64,000 bases of DNA from Brachybacterium sp. Z12 (lineage in GTDB: Bacteria > Actinomycetota > Actinomycetes > Actinomycetales > Dermabacteraceae): NCBI RefSeq assembly GCF_014400405.1, contig NZ_CP060496.1:1240001-1304000 (forward strand), read 5' to 3'. The notes beneath the pieces are model-generated. The model saw only the letters and a list, made by a program, of their open reading frames with translations, did no database searches and was not told where the DNA came from. Of the stretch, positions 19,599 through 30,082 are shown piece after piece. The translations under genes and the position numbers were made by a program. Each line of letters starts with the position of its first letter. Position 1 is the stretch's first letter.

Positions 19599-21519
19599 AT
19601 GACCATCCAGCACCGCACCGATCTGCGAAACGTCGCCATCGTCGCCCACGTCGATCATGGCAAGACCACCCTGGTGGACGCCATGCTCACGCAGGGCGGT
19701 GCCTTCGGCGACCGCGACAACCATGGCGATCGGGCGATGGACTCGGGTGAGCTGGAGCGCGAGAAGGGCATCACCATCCTCGCCAAGAACACGGCGATCC
19801 GGTACGTCGGCCCCTCGGCCGCCGCGATCGGGGAGCCGGACGGCATCACCATCAACGTCATCGACACCCCGGCCACGCCGACTTCGGCGGAGAGGTCGAG
19901 CGCGGCCTGTCGATGGTCGACGGCGTCGTGCTGCTGGTGGACTCCTCCGAGGGCCCGCTCCCGCAGACCCGCTTCGTGCTGCGCAAGGCGCTCGCCGCGA
20001 AGCTTCCGGTGATCCTCGTGGTCAACAAGGTGGATCGTCCCGACGCCCGTATCGAGGCGGTCGTCGGCGAGGCCACCGACCTGCTGCTGGGCCTGGCCTC
20101 GGATCTCTCCGAGGAGATGGACGACATCGACCTGGACGCCGTGCTCGACGTGCCGGTCGTCTACGCCTCCGGCAAGGCCGGGCGAGCCACCACCACTCAG
20201 CCCGCCGACGGCACCCTCCCCGAGGAGGAGGACGTCGAGGCGCTGTTCAAGACCATCCTCGAGTCGATCCCGGCCCCTGTCTACGACGATGAGGTGCCGC
20301 TGCAGGCGCACGTCACCAACCTCGACGCCTCCCCGTTCCTGGGCCGCCTCGCGCTGCTGCGGATCAAGAACGGCGAGCTCAGCAAGGGCCAGCACGTCGC
20401 CTGGTGCACTCAGGACGGCACCACCAAGCAGGTCAAGATCACCGAGCTGCTGGAGACCAAGGGCCTCACCCGTGAGCCGATGACCCGGGCCGCGCTGCCC
20501 GGCGACATCGTCGCCGTCGCCGGGATCCCCGAGATCATGATCGGTGAGACCCTCGCCGACGCCACGGACCCCCGCCCACTGCCGCTGATCGCCATCGACG
20601 ACCCGGCGATCTCGATGACCATCGGCATCAACACCTCCCCGCTGGCCGGCAAGAACGGCAAGGGCCACAAGCTCACCGCCCGCCAGGTCAAGGACCGTCT
20701 GGAGTCCGAGCTGGTCGGCAACGTGTCGCTGAAGGTGCTGCCCACCGAGCGTCCCGACGCCTGGGAGGTGCAGGGCCGCGGCGAGCTGGCGCTGTCGATC
20801 CTGGTCGAGCAGATGCGCCGTGAGGGCTTCGAGCTGACCGTCGGCAAGCCCAAGGTGCTCACCCGCGAGATCGACGGCAAGATCCACGAGCCCGTCGAGC
20901 GGATGAGCATCGACGTCCCCGAGGAGTACCTCGGCACCGTCACCCAGCTGATGGCGTCCCGCAAGGGCCGCATGGAGACCATGAGCAACCACGGCTCCGG
21001 CTGGGTGCGCATGGAGTTCGTGGTGCCCGCCCGCGGCCTGATCGGCTTCCGCACCCGGTTCATGACCGAGACCCGCGGCAACGGCATCGCCTCCTCCTAC
21101 TCCGACGGCCACGAGCCGTGGATGGGCGAGATCGTGTTCCGTTCCACCGGCTCCCTGGTCGCCGACCGCGCCGGGGCCGTGACCCCGTTCGCGATGATCA
21201 ACCTCCAGGAGCGAGGCTCCTTCTTCGTCGAGCCCACCTCCGAGGTGTACGCCGGTCAGATCGTGGGGAGAACTCCCGCAACGAGGACATGGACGTGAAC
21301 ATCACCAAGGAGAAGAAGCTGACGAACATGCGCGCCGCATCGTCGGACTCCTTCGAGAACCTGGTGCCGCCGCGCCGCCTGACCCTCGAGGAGTCCCTCG
21401 AGTTCTCGGCGGAGGACGAGTGCGTCGAGGTCACCCCTGAGGTCATCCGCATCCGCAAGGTCGTCCTGGACGCCAACGAGCGCCGCCGGGCCACCTCGAA
21501 GGCCAAGTCGGGTAAGTGA
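19599..21519 (+). CDS. typA: Translational GTPase TypA/BipA, two frameshifts
   Basis: This ribosome-associated GTPase of about 640 residues is involved in ribosome assembly and stress adaptation. The G domain shows [15 protein letters not shown] (P loop), REKGITI (switch I), [14 protein letters not shown] (G3, only after repair) and NKVDRPDAR (G4). Domain II and the EF-G-like domains follow, with the TypA-specific C-terminal region [17 protein letters not shown] and [10 protein letters not shown]. The frame breaks at 19867-19870 (four C for five, inside DTPG) and at 21265-21268 (four G for five, within [15 protein letters not shown]). Both repairs restore invariant family residues, so the disruption is very unlikely to be real. 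Confidence 0.93.
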
Positions 21520-21523
21520 GTCG

Positions 21524-21973
21524 GTGACCACGCAGCAGCGCGCGACGGGGTCGGCCCGCAGGGTCGACACCGACTCCCTCGCGGCCCGGCTCGCCCAGGC
21601 CGCGATGGCGATCGTGCTCACGATCATCTCGGTGCTGCTGCTGGTCACCACCCACCGGCTTGAGCTCGCAGTGCTCGGGCTCGATATTCCTGCAGGGCTG
21701 CTGTTCGGCGCGGCGTTCCAGGCGGTCACCTGTGTCTTCCTGTGGGCTGCGACCGGGACGAGGTTCCCGCTGCTGGTGGTCGGCTGCCTCTGGCCCGTGC
21801 TGGCGATGCCCTTCCTCGGCGAGAGCGTCGGCGGTGGGGTGATGATGCCCGCGATGCTGGGCACGGTGCCCCAGTACTCGGGCTGGATCGTGCAGGGTGT
21901 CGGGCTGCTGATCCCCTTCCTCGTCGTCGGCCTGCTCACCGTGGCGCGTCGGCGCCGCGCCCGGGCGCGCTGA
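21524..21973 (+). CDS. Small four-helix membrane protein, unknown function
   Basis: This 149-residue protein starts with GTG 21524, four bases after the typA stop. A short polar N-terminus is followed by four hydrophobic segments (around residues 25-45, 50-72, 77-98 and 118-140) and a basic tail RRRRARAR. No conserved catalytic motif is visible. Tight spacing with typA upstream and the phosphatidyltransferase downstream suggests one transcript. Confidence 0.75.
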   Translation: MTTQQRATGSARRVDTDSLAARLAQAAMAIVLTIISVLLLVTTHRLELAVLGLDIPAGLLFGAAFQAVTCVFLWAATGTRFPLLVVGCLWPVLAMPFLGESVGGGVMMPAMLGTVPQYSGWIVQGVGLLIPFLVVGLLTVARRRRARAR

Positions 21974-21977
21974 GCCG

Positions 21978-22559
21978 ATGACAGCCGCGAACCGTCCGGA
22001 CTGGGCGACGATCCCCAACCTCGTCACCCTGGTGCGCTTCGTGCTCCTGGCGCCGGTGTGCCTGCTGCTCCTGGACGGCCCCGACACGCTCGCCGTGGTG
22101 CTGCTGCTGGTGTGGGCTTCGACCGACTGGGTCGACGGGATGCTGGCCCGTGCGCTGGACCAGACCAGCCGGACCGGTGCGATCATCGATCCGATCGCCG
22201 ACCGGGTGGGGCTCGTGGCGATCGTGCTCTCCCTGGCGGTCGCGGACCTGCTGCCCTGGGCTGCGCTGGCGATCATCCTGGCCGTCGACGTGGCGATGGT
22301 CGCACTCGCCACCCAGGCGGCGCTGGGCGGCCGGATCTCGGTCTCCTGGCTCGGCAAGATTCGCACCTTCGTGCTGATGAGTTCCGTGTTCCTGCTGGTC
22401 GCGGCCGCGGCCTGGGTGCCCTCGCTGGTCCCTGCGGCGCAGGTGCTGTTCTGGGTCGGGGTGGTGCTGCAGGTGGTCTCAGGGGCCGACTACATCATCA
22501 GGGCGCGGCGGGCCCCCGCCGACGCACCGGCGGCGGAGGAACCTCTTTCGCCGCGATGA
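21978..22559 (+). CDS. CDP-alcohol phosphatidyltransferase family protein
   Basis: This integral membrane enzyme of 193 residues transfers a phosphatidyl group from CDP-diacylglycerol to an alcohol. The full family signature D-x2-DG-x2-AR-x8-G-x3-D-x3-D is present as DWVDGMLARALDQTSRTG followed by AIIDPIAD. Five or six hydrophobic helices surround it. It could be a phosphatidylglycerophosphate synthase, as PgsA-type proteins are of similar size, or a cardiolipin- or inositol-type enzyme; the motif alone does not decide. The end overlaps the convergent small gene by 62 bases. Confidence 0.85.
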   Translation: MTAANRPDWATIPNLVTLVRFVLLAPVCLLLLDGPDTLAVVLLLVWASTDWVDGMLARALDQTSRTGAIIDPIADRVGLVAIVLSLAVADLLPWAALAIILAVDVAMVALATQAALGGRISVSWLGKIRTFVLMSSVFLLVAAAAWVPSLVPAAQVLFWVGVVLQVVSGADYIIRARRAPADAPAAEEPLSPR

Positions 22560-22770
22560 CGAGCGCCCGCGGCACGCTCACCTCACCGCGCCGCGTCATC
22601 ACCCGCACCGCGGTCTCATCGGTGCCGAAGATCGTCCCCAGCGCATCGGACATCGATTCCCCGTGCGGGGCGGACTCGCGATCGATTGCGTAACGCAGCA
22701 CCACCCTGCGACCTTCGAGGAGGAAGGGCGCCCAGCCGGCGCGGACCCGGTCACCATCGTGCTCAGCCAT
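22498..22770 (-). CDS. Small SH3-like protein related to the N-terminus of Rv0428c-type acetyltransferases
   Basis: This 90-residue protein has the ATG at 22770. The sequence VVLRYAIDRE, then SMSDALGTIFG, then VRVMTRRGEVSVPRALVIAAKEVPPPP resembles the beta-barrel that precedes GNAT domains in actinobacterial proteins next to fdxA. No acetyltransferase part is present here. The tail is proline- and arginine-rich. It overlaps the end of the phosphatidyltransferase gene on the opposite strand and is divergent from fdxA. The family link is from memory and only moderate. Confidence 0.6.
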   Translation of the reverse strand: MAEHDGDRVRAGWAPFLLEGRRVVLRYAIDRESAPHGESMSDALGTIFGTDETAVRVMTRRGEVSVPRALVIAAKEVPPPPVRRRGPAAP

Positions 22771-22915
22771 CACCCGAGGCTATCCACCCCTCCTGGGCGC
22801 GGCGCCCGCGCGGTCTGTGCATCCCGTCACCTCCGTCGCTCCGCGCCCTGCCGCGCAGTTCACGACGCAGGCGGGATGAGATGATGGGCCCGTCTCCGAC
22901 GGAAGGAAGCCGCTC

Positions 22916-23244
22916 ATGACGTACGTCATCGCCCTGCCCTGTGTCGACGTCAAGGACCGAGCCTGCGTCGACGAGTGCCCTGTGGACTGCATCTACGAGG
23001 GCAACCGGATGCTGTACATCCAGCCCGACGAGTGCGTGGACTGCGGAGCCTGCGAGCCCGTCTGCCCCGTCGAGGCCATCTACTACGAGGACGACACCCC
23101 GGATGTGTGGGCCGAGTACTACAAGGCCAACGTCGAGTTCTTCGATGACCTCGGTGCCCCGGGCGGTGCGGCGAAGATGGGCGTGATCGACAAGGACCAC
23201 CCGATCATCGAGGCGCTGCCCGCGCAGCCCAACCCCTGGGCTGA
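22916..23244 (+). CDS. fdxA: Ferredoxin (3Fe-4S/4Fe-4S type), frameshift at the last codons
   Basis: This soluble electron carrier has about 109 residues. The first cluster motif is CVDVKDRACVDECPVDC and the second is CVDCGACEPVCP, the arrangement of seven-iron FdxA/FdxC ferredoxins. The conserved tail WAEYYKANVEFFDDLG follows. As written there is no stop and the frame runs on into dapC. Changing the run of four C at 23233-23236 to five gives ...NPLG and a TGA at 23242-23244, three bases before the dapC GTG. That spacing supports the repair. Confidence 0.9.
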
Positions 23245-23247
23245 GCT

Positions 23248-24410
23248 GTGGCCGTCCCCGTCGCCTCCCGCCGAGGGCTCGCCCAGCGCCTGCCCGAGTT
23301 CCCCTGGGACGCGCTCATCCCCGCGAAGCAGCGTGCCGCCGCTCACCCAGACGGCATCGCAGACCTCTCCGTGGGTACGCCCGTGGATCCCACCCCACGC
23401 TCCGTGCAGGAGGCACTCGCCGCCGCCGCGGACAGCCCCGGCTATCCGACCACGATCGGCACCCCCGCACTGCGCGAGGCGCTCGTGGACTTCGTGCGCC
23501 GTCATCGAGGCGCTCCGGACTCGCTCGGGGTCGACGGCGTGCTGCCGACCGTCGGCTCCAAGGAGCTGGTGGCGCACCTTCCCTTCCAGCTCGGCATCGG
23601 GCCGGGGAGGCCGTCGCGTTCCCGCACATCGCCTACCCGACCTACGACATGGGCGCCCGCTTCGTCGGCGCGGAGTCGATGCCGCTGGACATGGTGGCGC
23701 TGGCCGCCCACGGCGACGCCGCGCTGCCGGACCCCTCCGCCCTCGATCGGATCCGCCTGCTGTGGCTGAACTCGCCCTCGAACCCCACCGGTGAGGTGCT
23801 GGACGTCGAGCAGCTGGCCGCGATCGTGGGCTGGGCGCGCGAACGCGGGATCATCGTCGCCTCCGACGAGTGCTACGCATTGCTTCCCTGGACCGTGGAC
23901 GAAGCCCCCTCCGTCCTCGACCCGCGCGTCAACGGCGGCTCCCTCGAGGGCCTGCTGTGCGTGTACTCGCTGTCCAAGCAGTCCAACCTCGCCGGCTACC
24001 GGGCGGCCTTCGTGGCCGGCGACCCGTCGCTCGTCGGCGAACTGACGGCTGTGCGCAAGCAGGCCGGGATGATGCTTCCCGGACCGCTCCAGGCAGCGAT
24101 GACCGCAGCGCTCGGCGACGATCTGGCCCCTGCCGCCGCGCAGCGTGAGATCTATCGCGCTCGACGCGAGCTGCTCGAGCCGGCACTGGTCGCCGCGGGC
24201 GGGACGATCCACGGTTCCCAGGCTGGCCTGTATCTCTGGACCACCTTCGGCGAGGACGCGATGACCAGTGTCGAACGCCTCGCAGAGAGCGGCGTGCTGG
24301 TGGCTCCCGGGATGTTCTATGGTGTCGGTGGCGGGACTTTCGTGCGGGTCGCACTCACTGCGACCGATGAGCGCATCGCCTCCGCCGCCCGGCGCCTCGA
24401 GCGCCTCTGA
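23248..24410 (+). CDS. dapC: N-succinyldiaminopimelate aminotransferase (DapC type), one frameshift
   Basis: This PLP-dependent class I/II aminotransferase of about 387 residues is placed in lysine and diaminopimelate synthesis by its association with fdxA and its family resemblance. Visible residues are DLSVGTPVDPTP near the N-terminus, LNSPSNPTGEVL, IIVASDECYALL and the PLP lysine in VYSLSKQSNLAGYRAAF. The start is GTG 23248. The frame breaks at 23604-23607, where GGGG must be GGGGG for GIGPGEAVAFPHIAYPTYD. It acts with dapD and dapE in this window. Confidence 0.88.
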
Positions 24411-24461
24411 ACCCCGGTGCCCCGCGCCGCTGCCGATCCGACCACGCACAACGGAGAGCCC

Positions 24462-25814
<1,353 letters not shown>

Positions 25815-25826
25815 GCAGAGACTCGA

Positions 25827-25867
25827 CGAGGCAGGGCGTTCAGGAGCATCCTGGGCGCCCTGCCTCG
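25827..25867. terminator. Terminator after gltA, shared with the convergent gene
   Basis: A perfect 12-bp stem, CGAGGCAGGGCG (25827-25838) with CGCCCTGCCTCG (25856-25867), has a 17-base loop. It starts 12 bases past the gltA stop and lies between convergent genes. Confidence 0.8.
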
Positions 25868-25905
25868 CTTGTCACGGGGGTTCTGGACGGGACTGGGCCA
25901 GCGGG

Positions 25906-26856
25906 TCACCGCCCGCTGACCAGCACCACCACGCGGTCCGCCGCGCCGCCGTCGGCCTCGCCCCAGCGCTCGGACTCCTCGCCGCGCAGCGAACGGTCCC
26001 AGACGCGTCCCTGATAGGACACCTGCACCACGCCATCGTCTGCCGCGCGGGCGACGGCCCAGTTCGCGAGCGCCCAGCCGAGCGTCTCATCGCCTCCGGT
26101 GTCGATCACCAGCGCGGTCGCTCCCGCATCGGCGGGCAGCTGCGGTGCAGAGCCCGAGGCGGAGGAGAGGCTCGAGGTGAGTCGCCCGGACTCGGTGGCG
26201 CGCGGGAACTGGCGCGCCAGCTCGCTGCGGAGCTGCTCGGGAGAGACGGTGGAGCCGACGGCGCCCAGGGTGCACACCAGGTTCGCGCCGCTCTGCCCCG
26301 TCAGCGCCGAGGCGTACAGCCGCCCCTCGGTCTCGTGATCGCGGTAGGCCTCGGGATGACCGGAGCGCTGGACCTCCTGCGCGACGTCGTTGATGTCCGC
26401 GCTCTGATAGTCGGGGATCGCCTCCAGCACGTCGTAGAAGGCGTTGGTGGAGTAGACCGGATCCATGATCTCCGCCTCGGTGCCCCAGTCCTGCGAGGGA
26501 CGCTGCTGGAACAGGCCCAGCGAGTCCCTGTCCCCGTAGTCGATGTTCTGCAGCTGCGACTCCTGATAGGCGGTCGCGAGCGCGATCGATGCCGCGCGGG
26601 GCGGCATGCCGCGGTCCACCGCGGTCGCGCTGATCAGCGCCGCGTTGGCGACCCTGTCGGTGCTGTAGCGGTGACTGGTGCCGAGCCCAGAGGCCACGCA
26701 GGTGCCCTCATGGGCGGGGGAGCCGTAGCGTTGCAGCGCCACATAGCTGCCGCCCGCGATCCCCGTGAACAGCAGCACCATGATCAGGGGGACTGCGAGA
26801 TGGCGGGCGAGGGAACGGGATCGTCCCTGCGTGTTCCGGCCAGCACGTGCCGCCAT
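25906..26856 (-). CDS. Membrane-anchored lysozyme-like protein
   Basis: This 316-residue protein has a basic N-terminus and one transmembrane helix (residues 20-43, LAVPLIMVLLFTGIAGGSYV), so the rest is probably outside the membrane. The segment AYQESQLQNIDYGDRDSLGL followed by FQQRPSQDWG resembles the substrate cleft of lysozyme/transglycosylase-fold proteins, with a candidate catalytic Glu in QES. Proteins of this type are often mislabelled heavy-metal transporter. Two Cys (near residues 54 and 198) could form a disulfide. The C-terminal part is Ser/Ala-rich then globular (ALVIDTGGDETLGWALANW). The enzymatic role is an inference. Confidence 0.65.
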   Translation of the reverse strand: MAARAGRNTQGRSRSLARHLAVPLIMVLLFTGIAGGSYVALQRYGSPAHEGTCVASGLGTSHRYSTDRVANAALISATAVDRGMPPRAASIALATAYQESQLQNIDYGDRDSLGLFQQRPSQDWGTEAEIMDPVYSTNAFYDVLEAIPDYQSADINDVAQEVQRSGHPEAYRDHETEGRLYASALTGQSGANLVCTLGAVGSTVSPEQLRSELARQFPRATESGRLTSSLSSASGSAPQLPADAGATALVIDTGGDETLGWALANWAVARAADDGVVQVSYQGRVWDRSLRGEESERWGEADGGAADRVVVLVSGR

Positions 26857-26879
26857 CTCGGATCCTCCCTGTGCCTGCG

Positions 26880-27863
26880 TCAGTTCGAGTGCAGAGCGGC
26901 GTTGAGCTCGACGGTCTGGCCCTCCCGGGCCACCGCCTGCACCGCCCCGGTCAGCGAATCGCGACGGAACAGCAGGTTCGGCACACCGGAGAGGTCACGG
27001 GCCTTGACCACGTGGGCCACGTCGGGCACTGCGCTCGGCTCTCCGATGACTTTCACCTTGGTGCCCGCGGTGATGTACAGCCCCGCCTCGACCACGCAGT
27101 CGTCGCCGAGCGCGATGCCCACGCCGGACTCGGCACCCAGCAGGGAGCGGCGGCCGATGCTCACGCGCTCGGCGCCGCCGCCGGAGAGGGTGCCCATGGT
27201 GGAGGCGCCGCCGCCGATATCGGAGCCGTCGCCCACGGTGACGCCCTGGGAGATGCGACCCTCGACCATCGAGGTGCCCAGAGTGCCGGCGTTGAAGTTC
27301 ACGAAGCCCTCATGCATCACGGTGGTGCCGTCGGCCAGATGTGCGCCCAGGCGCACCCGGTCCGCATCGCCGATGCGGACGCCGCTGGGCATCACGTAGT
27401 CGACCATGCGAGGGAACTTGTCGACGCTGAGCACGGTGGGGGCGCGCCCCGCGGAGATCAGGCGCAGGCGGGTCTCCTCGAATCCCGCCACGGCGCAGGG
27501 ACCCTCGGAGGTCCACACCACGTTGGTGAGCGTGTCGAACAGGCCCTCGAGGTTCTGGGCGTTGGGCTGGACCAGGCGGTGGGAGAGCAGGTGCAGGCGC
27601 AGGTAGGCATCAGCGGCGTCGGCCGGCGGCGGCGGCCAGATCGATCGCGCGCACCACGACCTCCTGGCTGGTGCCGCGCACCTCGTCGGCGCGCGCGGCG
27701 GAGCTCAGCTGGGCATGCAATGGGTGGCTCTCGGGAGCCGACGGCGCCTCACCCAGCTGCGGGGCGGGGTACCAGGCATCGAGGGTCGATCCGTCGGCGG
27801 CGACGGTGCTGAGGCCGATCCCCCAGGCGTGGGTGCCGGGGAGTCCGTCGCCGTCGTAGTCAT
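26880..27863 (-). CDS. dapD: Tetrahydrodipicolinate N-succinyltransferase, two frameshifts
   Basis: This enzyme uses succinyl-CoA in the succinylase branch of lysine/DAP synthesis. It is the actinobacterial DapD form, about 328 residues. The N-terminal part reads [25 protein letters not shown]. The C-terminal left-handed beta-helix shows [21 protein letters not shown] and [20 protein letters not shown]. The start is ATG 27863. A break at 27838-27841 (four bases for five) separates it from the body, and a second near 27625 (+1/-2, GC repeat) separates DLAAA from DAYLRL-type sequence. Both repairs fit the family. It lies 94 bases beyond the regulator gene stop on the same strand. Confidence 0.88.
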
Positions 27864-27958
27864 GGGGCGAGTCTACGAAGCAAGTGCGGGGGAACGCTCG
27901 TCCTGCCCGCCGGGCGGGGCGAACCGCACATCGGTGCTGAGGGGTGCCCGCAGTTCGG

Positions 27959-28657
27959 TCAGCTCTGTTCGCGGGCGCTGACAGCAGCGCCCTCTGCGCC
28001 GTCGGGCTCGAGGCCCTGCTCGCCCACGACGGCCCAGAGCACGCGCAGAGCATGAGCCTTCTGAGGCAAATCGGGATCCTCGGGAGCGAAGGCGAGGTCC
28101 TCGTCCCGGTTCAGGCGGTTGTACTCGCTGATGATCTCTCCGATCCGCCGGTTCATCTCCTGCGCCTGCTGCGTCGAGAGCCGCATCGTTGTCGCGACTA
28201 GCTGGCCGAGCCCTTCCTCGGGCTCCGTCCCCGCTGCGGTGCTGCGGGCGATCTCCGCCGCCCATGCTGAGCGCATCCAGTCGAGGACCGCGATCGACAT
28301 CGCCCCGCTCGCGGCGCGATACTCGGGATCGCGCTCGCGCGGATCGTTGACCGAGCCGGCGCTGATGTCGCCGAAGGTTCCCTGCCCGAGCTTCCAGACC
28401 CGGTCCCGGCGGTCGCGCGCTGCTTCCGGTGCGTCCACGATCACGCCTCCGCGGGCGAGGATTCGCAGGTGGTAGCTCACGGAGTTGGCTGGGATGCCGA
28501 GATCGGCCGCGAGGTCCGCGGCGCGCGCGGTGCCTCGCCGGCCGATGTGGTCCATGAGGTCGAGCCGCAGCGGGTGGGCGAGGGCCCGCAGCTGCTCGCG
28601 GCTCGCATGCCGATCGGTCGATCTCTGTGACCCGTTGCTGTCCTCGGTGCTGCTCAT
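27959..28657 (-). CDS. ArsR-like winged-helix transcriptional regulator
   Basis: This 232-residue DNA-binding protein has a wHTH domain at residues 18-95: SREQLRALAHPLRLDLMDHI, then LAADLGIPANSVSYHLRILARGG as the recognition region. The rest (AAEIARSTAAG onward) is helical and may bind a ligand or dimerise. It is transcribed away from the MFS gene at 28748, and the spacer contains a repeated TGCGCAAGA. It probably represses that transporter and itself. The inducer is unknown. Confidence 0.83.
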   Translation of the reverse strand: MSSTEDSNGSQRSTDRHASREQLRALAHPLRLDLMDHIGRRGTARAADLAADLGIPANSVSYHLRILARGGVIVDAPEAARDRRDRVWKLGQGTFGDISAGSVNDPRERDPEYRAASGAMSIAVLDWMRSAWAAEIARSTAAGTEPEEGLGQLVATTMRLSTQQAQEMNRRIGEIISEYNRLNRDEDLAFAPEDPDLPQKAHALRVLWAVVGEQGLEPDGAEGAAVSAREQS

Positions 28658-28699
28658 GGCGAGAGTCTACGAAGATCGGCCGCAACGGGCGACATTTGG

Positions 28700-28722
28700 T
28701 GCGCAAGAATTATTGCGCAAGA
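28700..28722. promoter_or_regulatory. Candidate operator between the regulator and the MFS gene
   Basis: TGCGCAAGA occurs twice in direct orientation, at 28700-28708 and 28714-28722, 14 bases apart. The middle contains ATTGCGCAA, which is partly palindromic. The following AAGATAAC could be part of a -10 for the MFS gene. The AT-rich content stands out from the surroundings. Confidence 0.5.
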
Positions 28723-28747
28723 TAACGTGCGGGACTACTGTGTGCCC

Positions 28748-30040
28748 ATGACGACCGCTGATCTCGCCGCACCGCCGACGCTCCGCTCGCTGCCCGAATA
28801 CCGCCGCTGGCTCATCGGTGATCTCTGCCTCGACATCGGCACCGGGATCGGGATGTTCGCCTTCCCGCTGATCACCTTCATGGTCACCGGCTCGCTCGGC
28901 GCTACCGGGCTGGTGGGCCTGGTGCAGGGGCTGGGATCGCTAGCCGGGATGATCCCGGGCGGGCTGCTCGCCGACAGGTGCGAGCGGCGCCGGCTACGAC
29001 TGTTCGCGGGAGTGACCGGGATGCTGGTGCAGACCGTGCTCATCGCGGTCCTCGCCGCGGGTTGGGGGAGTCTGGTCGCGCTCGCCGTCCTGGCTTTCGT
29101 TGACCGGCTGCGCGGAGCCCTGCTCGGTACGGCGTCCAATGCCATGCTCAAACAGATCGTGCCTCCCGCACTGCTGCCGAGGGCCTTCGCGATCAACGAG
29201 GGCCGCGAGGCCGCAGTCGAGATGGGGTCTGGGCCGTTGGGCGGGGCGCTGCTGGGGATCTCGATCCTCTTCCCGCCGCTGGCGCAGCTGCTGGGCAACG
29301 CCGGTTCCGTGCTCGCCACCCTCTCGATGCGCGGCAGGTATCGGCCCCACCTCGAGGGCGCGCCGCCCACCCGGGTGCGGGACGATCTGCGGGAGGCTCT
29401 CGCCTGGACTCTCTCCCAGCGCATCCGGCTGCAGCTGATGGGGGTTGCGATCACCGTGAACCTCGGCGTCAACGGTCTGATCCTCGCAGTGATCCTGAAC
29501 CTCGCCTCCGAGGGCGTCCCCGCGGCGCGGATCGGCCTGCTGAACACTGTGCTCGCAGCATCGATCCTGGCCGGTGCGATCGCCGCGCCGCGCCTGGTGG
29601 ACCGGGCTCCCACCGGAGCGGTCGCCATCGCGCCGCTGCTGCTGATGGCCGCGGCCGGAGCGTTCATCCCCTTCGCACCCGGGATGCTGTGGATCGCCGC
29701 GGCCTACGCCCTGATGGGGCTCGGCCTGGCACCGTTGAACGCTGCGACCCAGGGATTCTTCATGCACATCACCCCGGTGGCGATGCAGGGGCGCCTCGGC
29801 GCGCTGCTGGGTCTGGTCTCGATGGGGCTGATGCCGCTGGGGCCCGTGCTTGCCGGATGGGGCCTGGAACTGGTCGGGCCCCTGCCGACGATGCTGCTGT
29901 TCGCAGCCATCACGCTGATGGGCGCACTGATCGCACTGCTGGGGCCGGACCTGCGCCGGATCCCGGTCGCCGCCCGGTGGGAGAGCTACGCCCGAGAGCA
30001 GGGCCTGGCAGCAGAGGACGACCGCCCCGACGAGGGATGA
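28748..30040 (+). CDS. MFS transporter (efflux type)
   Basis: This is a 12-helix major facilitator of 430 residues, starting with ATG 28748. The start SLPEYRRWLIGDLCLDIGTG is typical of drug- or macrolide-efflux-like MFS proteins. The loop motif GGLLADRCERRRLR follows helix 3 and RLGALLGLVSMG lies in the C-terminal half. It ends with a hydrophilic acidic tail. Divergent pairing with an ArsR-like repressor suggests inducible export of a toxic compound; the substrate is not predictable. Confidence 0.85.
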   Translation: MTTADLAAPPTLRSLPEYRRWLIGDLCLDIGTGIGMFAFPLITFMVTGSLGATGLVGLVQGLGSLAGMIPGGLLADRCERRRLRLFAGVTGMLVQTVLIAVLAAGWGSLVALAVLAFVDRLRGALLGTASNAMLKQIVPPALLPRAFAINEGREAAVEMGSGPLGGALLGISILFPPLAQLLGNAGSVLATLSMRGRYRPHLEGAPPTRVRDDLREALAWTLSQRIRLQLMGVAITVNLGVNGLILAVILNLASEGVPAARIGLLNTVLAASILAGAIAAPRLVDRAPTGAVAIAPLLLMAAAGAFIPFAPGMLWIAAAYALMGLGLAPLNAATQGFFMHITPVAMQGRLGALLGLVSMGLMPLGPVLAGWGLELVGPLPTMLLFAAITLMGALIALLGPDLRRIPVAARWESYAREQGLAAEDDRPDEG

Positions 30041-30082
30041 AGCCGCGGACGTCGCACTCCGCGCACCGCCAGGCCACGACTC

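Noticed and set aside
1747..21519. Programmed frameshifting in dnaE, the ATPase fusion or typA
   Set aside because: The shifts lack slippery heptamers and stimulatory structures, occur in many unrelated genes, and mostly need the same missing base in a run, which points to sequence error.
22916..23794. Ferredoxin with a long C-terminal extension
   Set aside because: The extension is dapC read in the wrong frame; adding one C at 23233-23236 gives a normal ferredoxin stop just before dapC.
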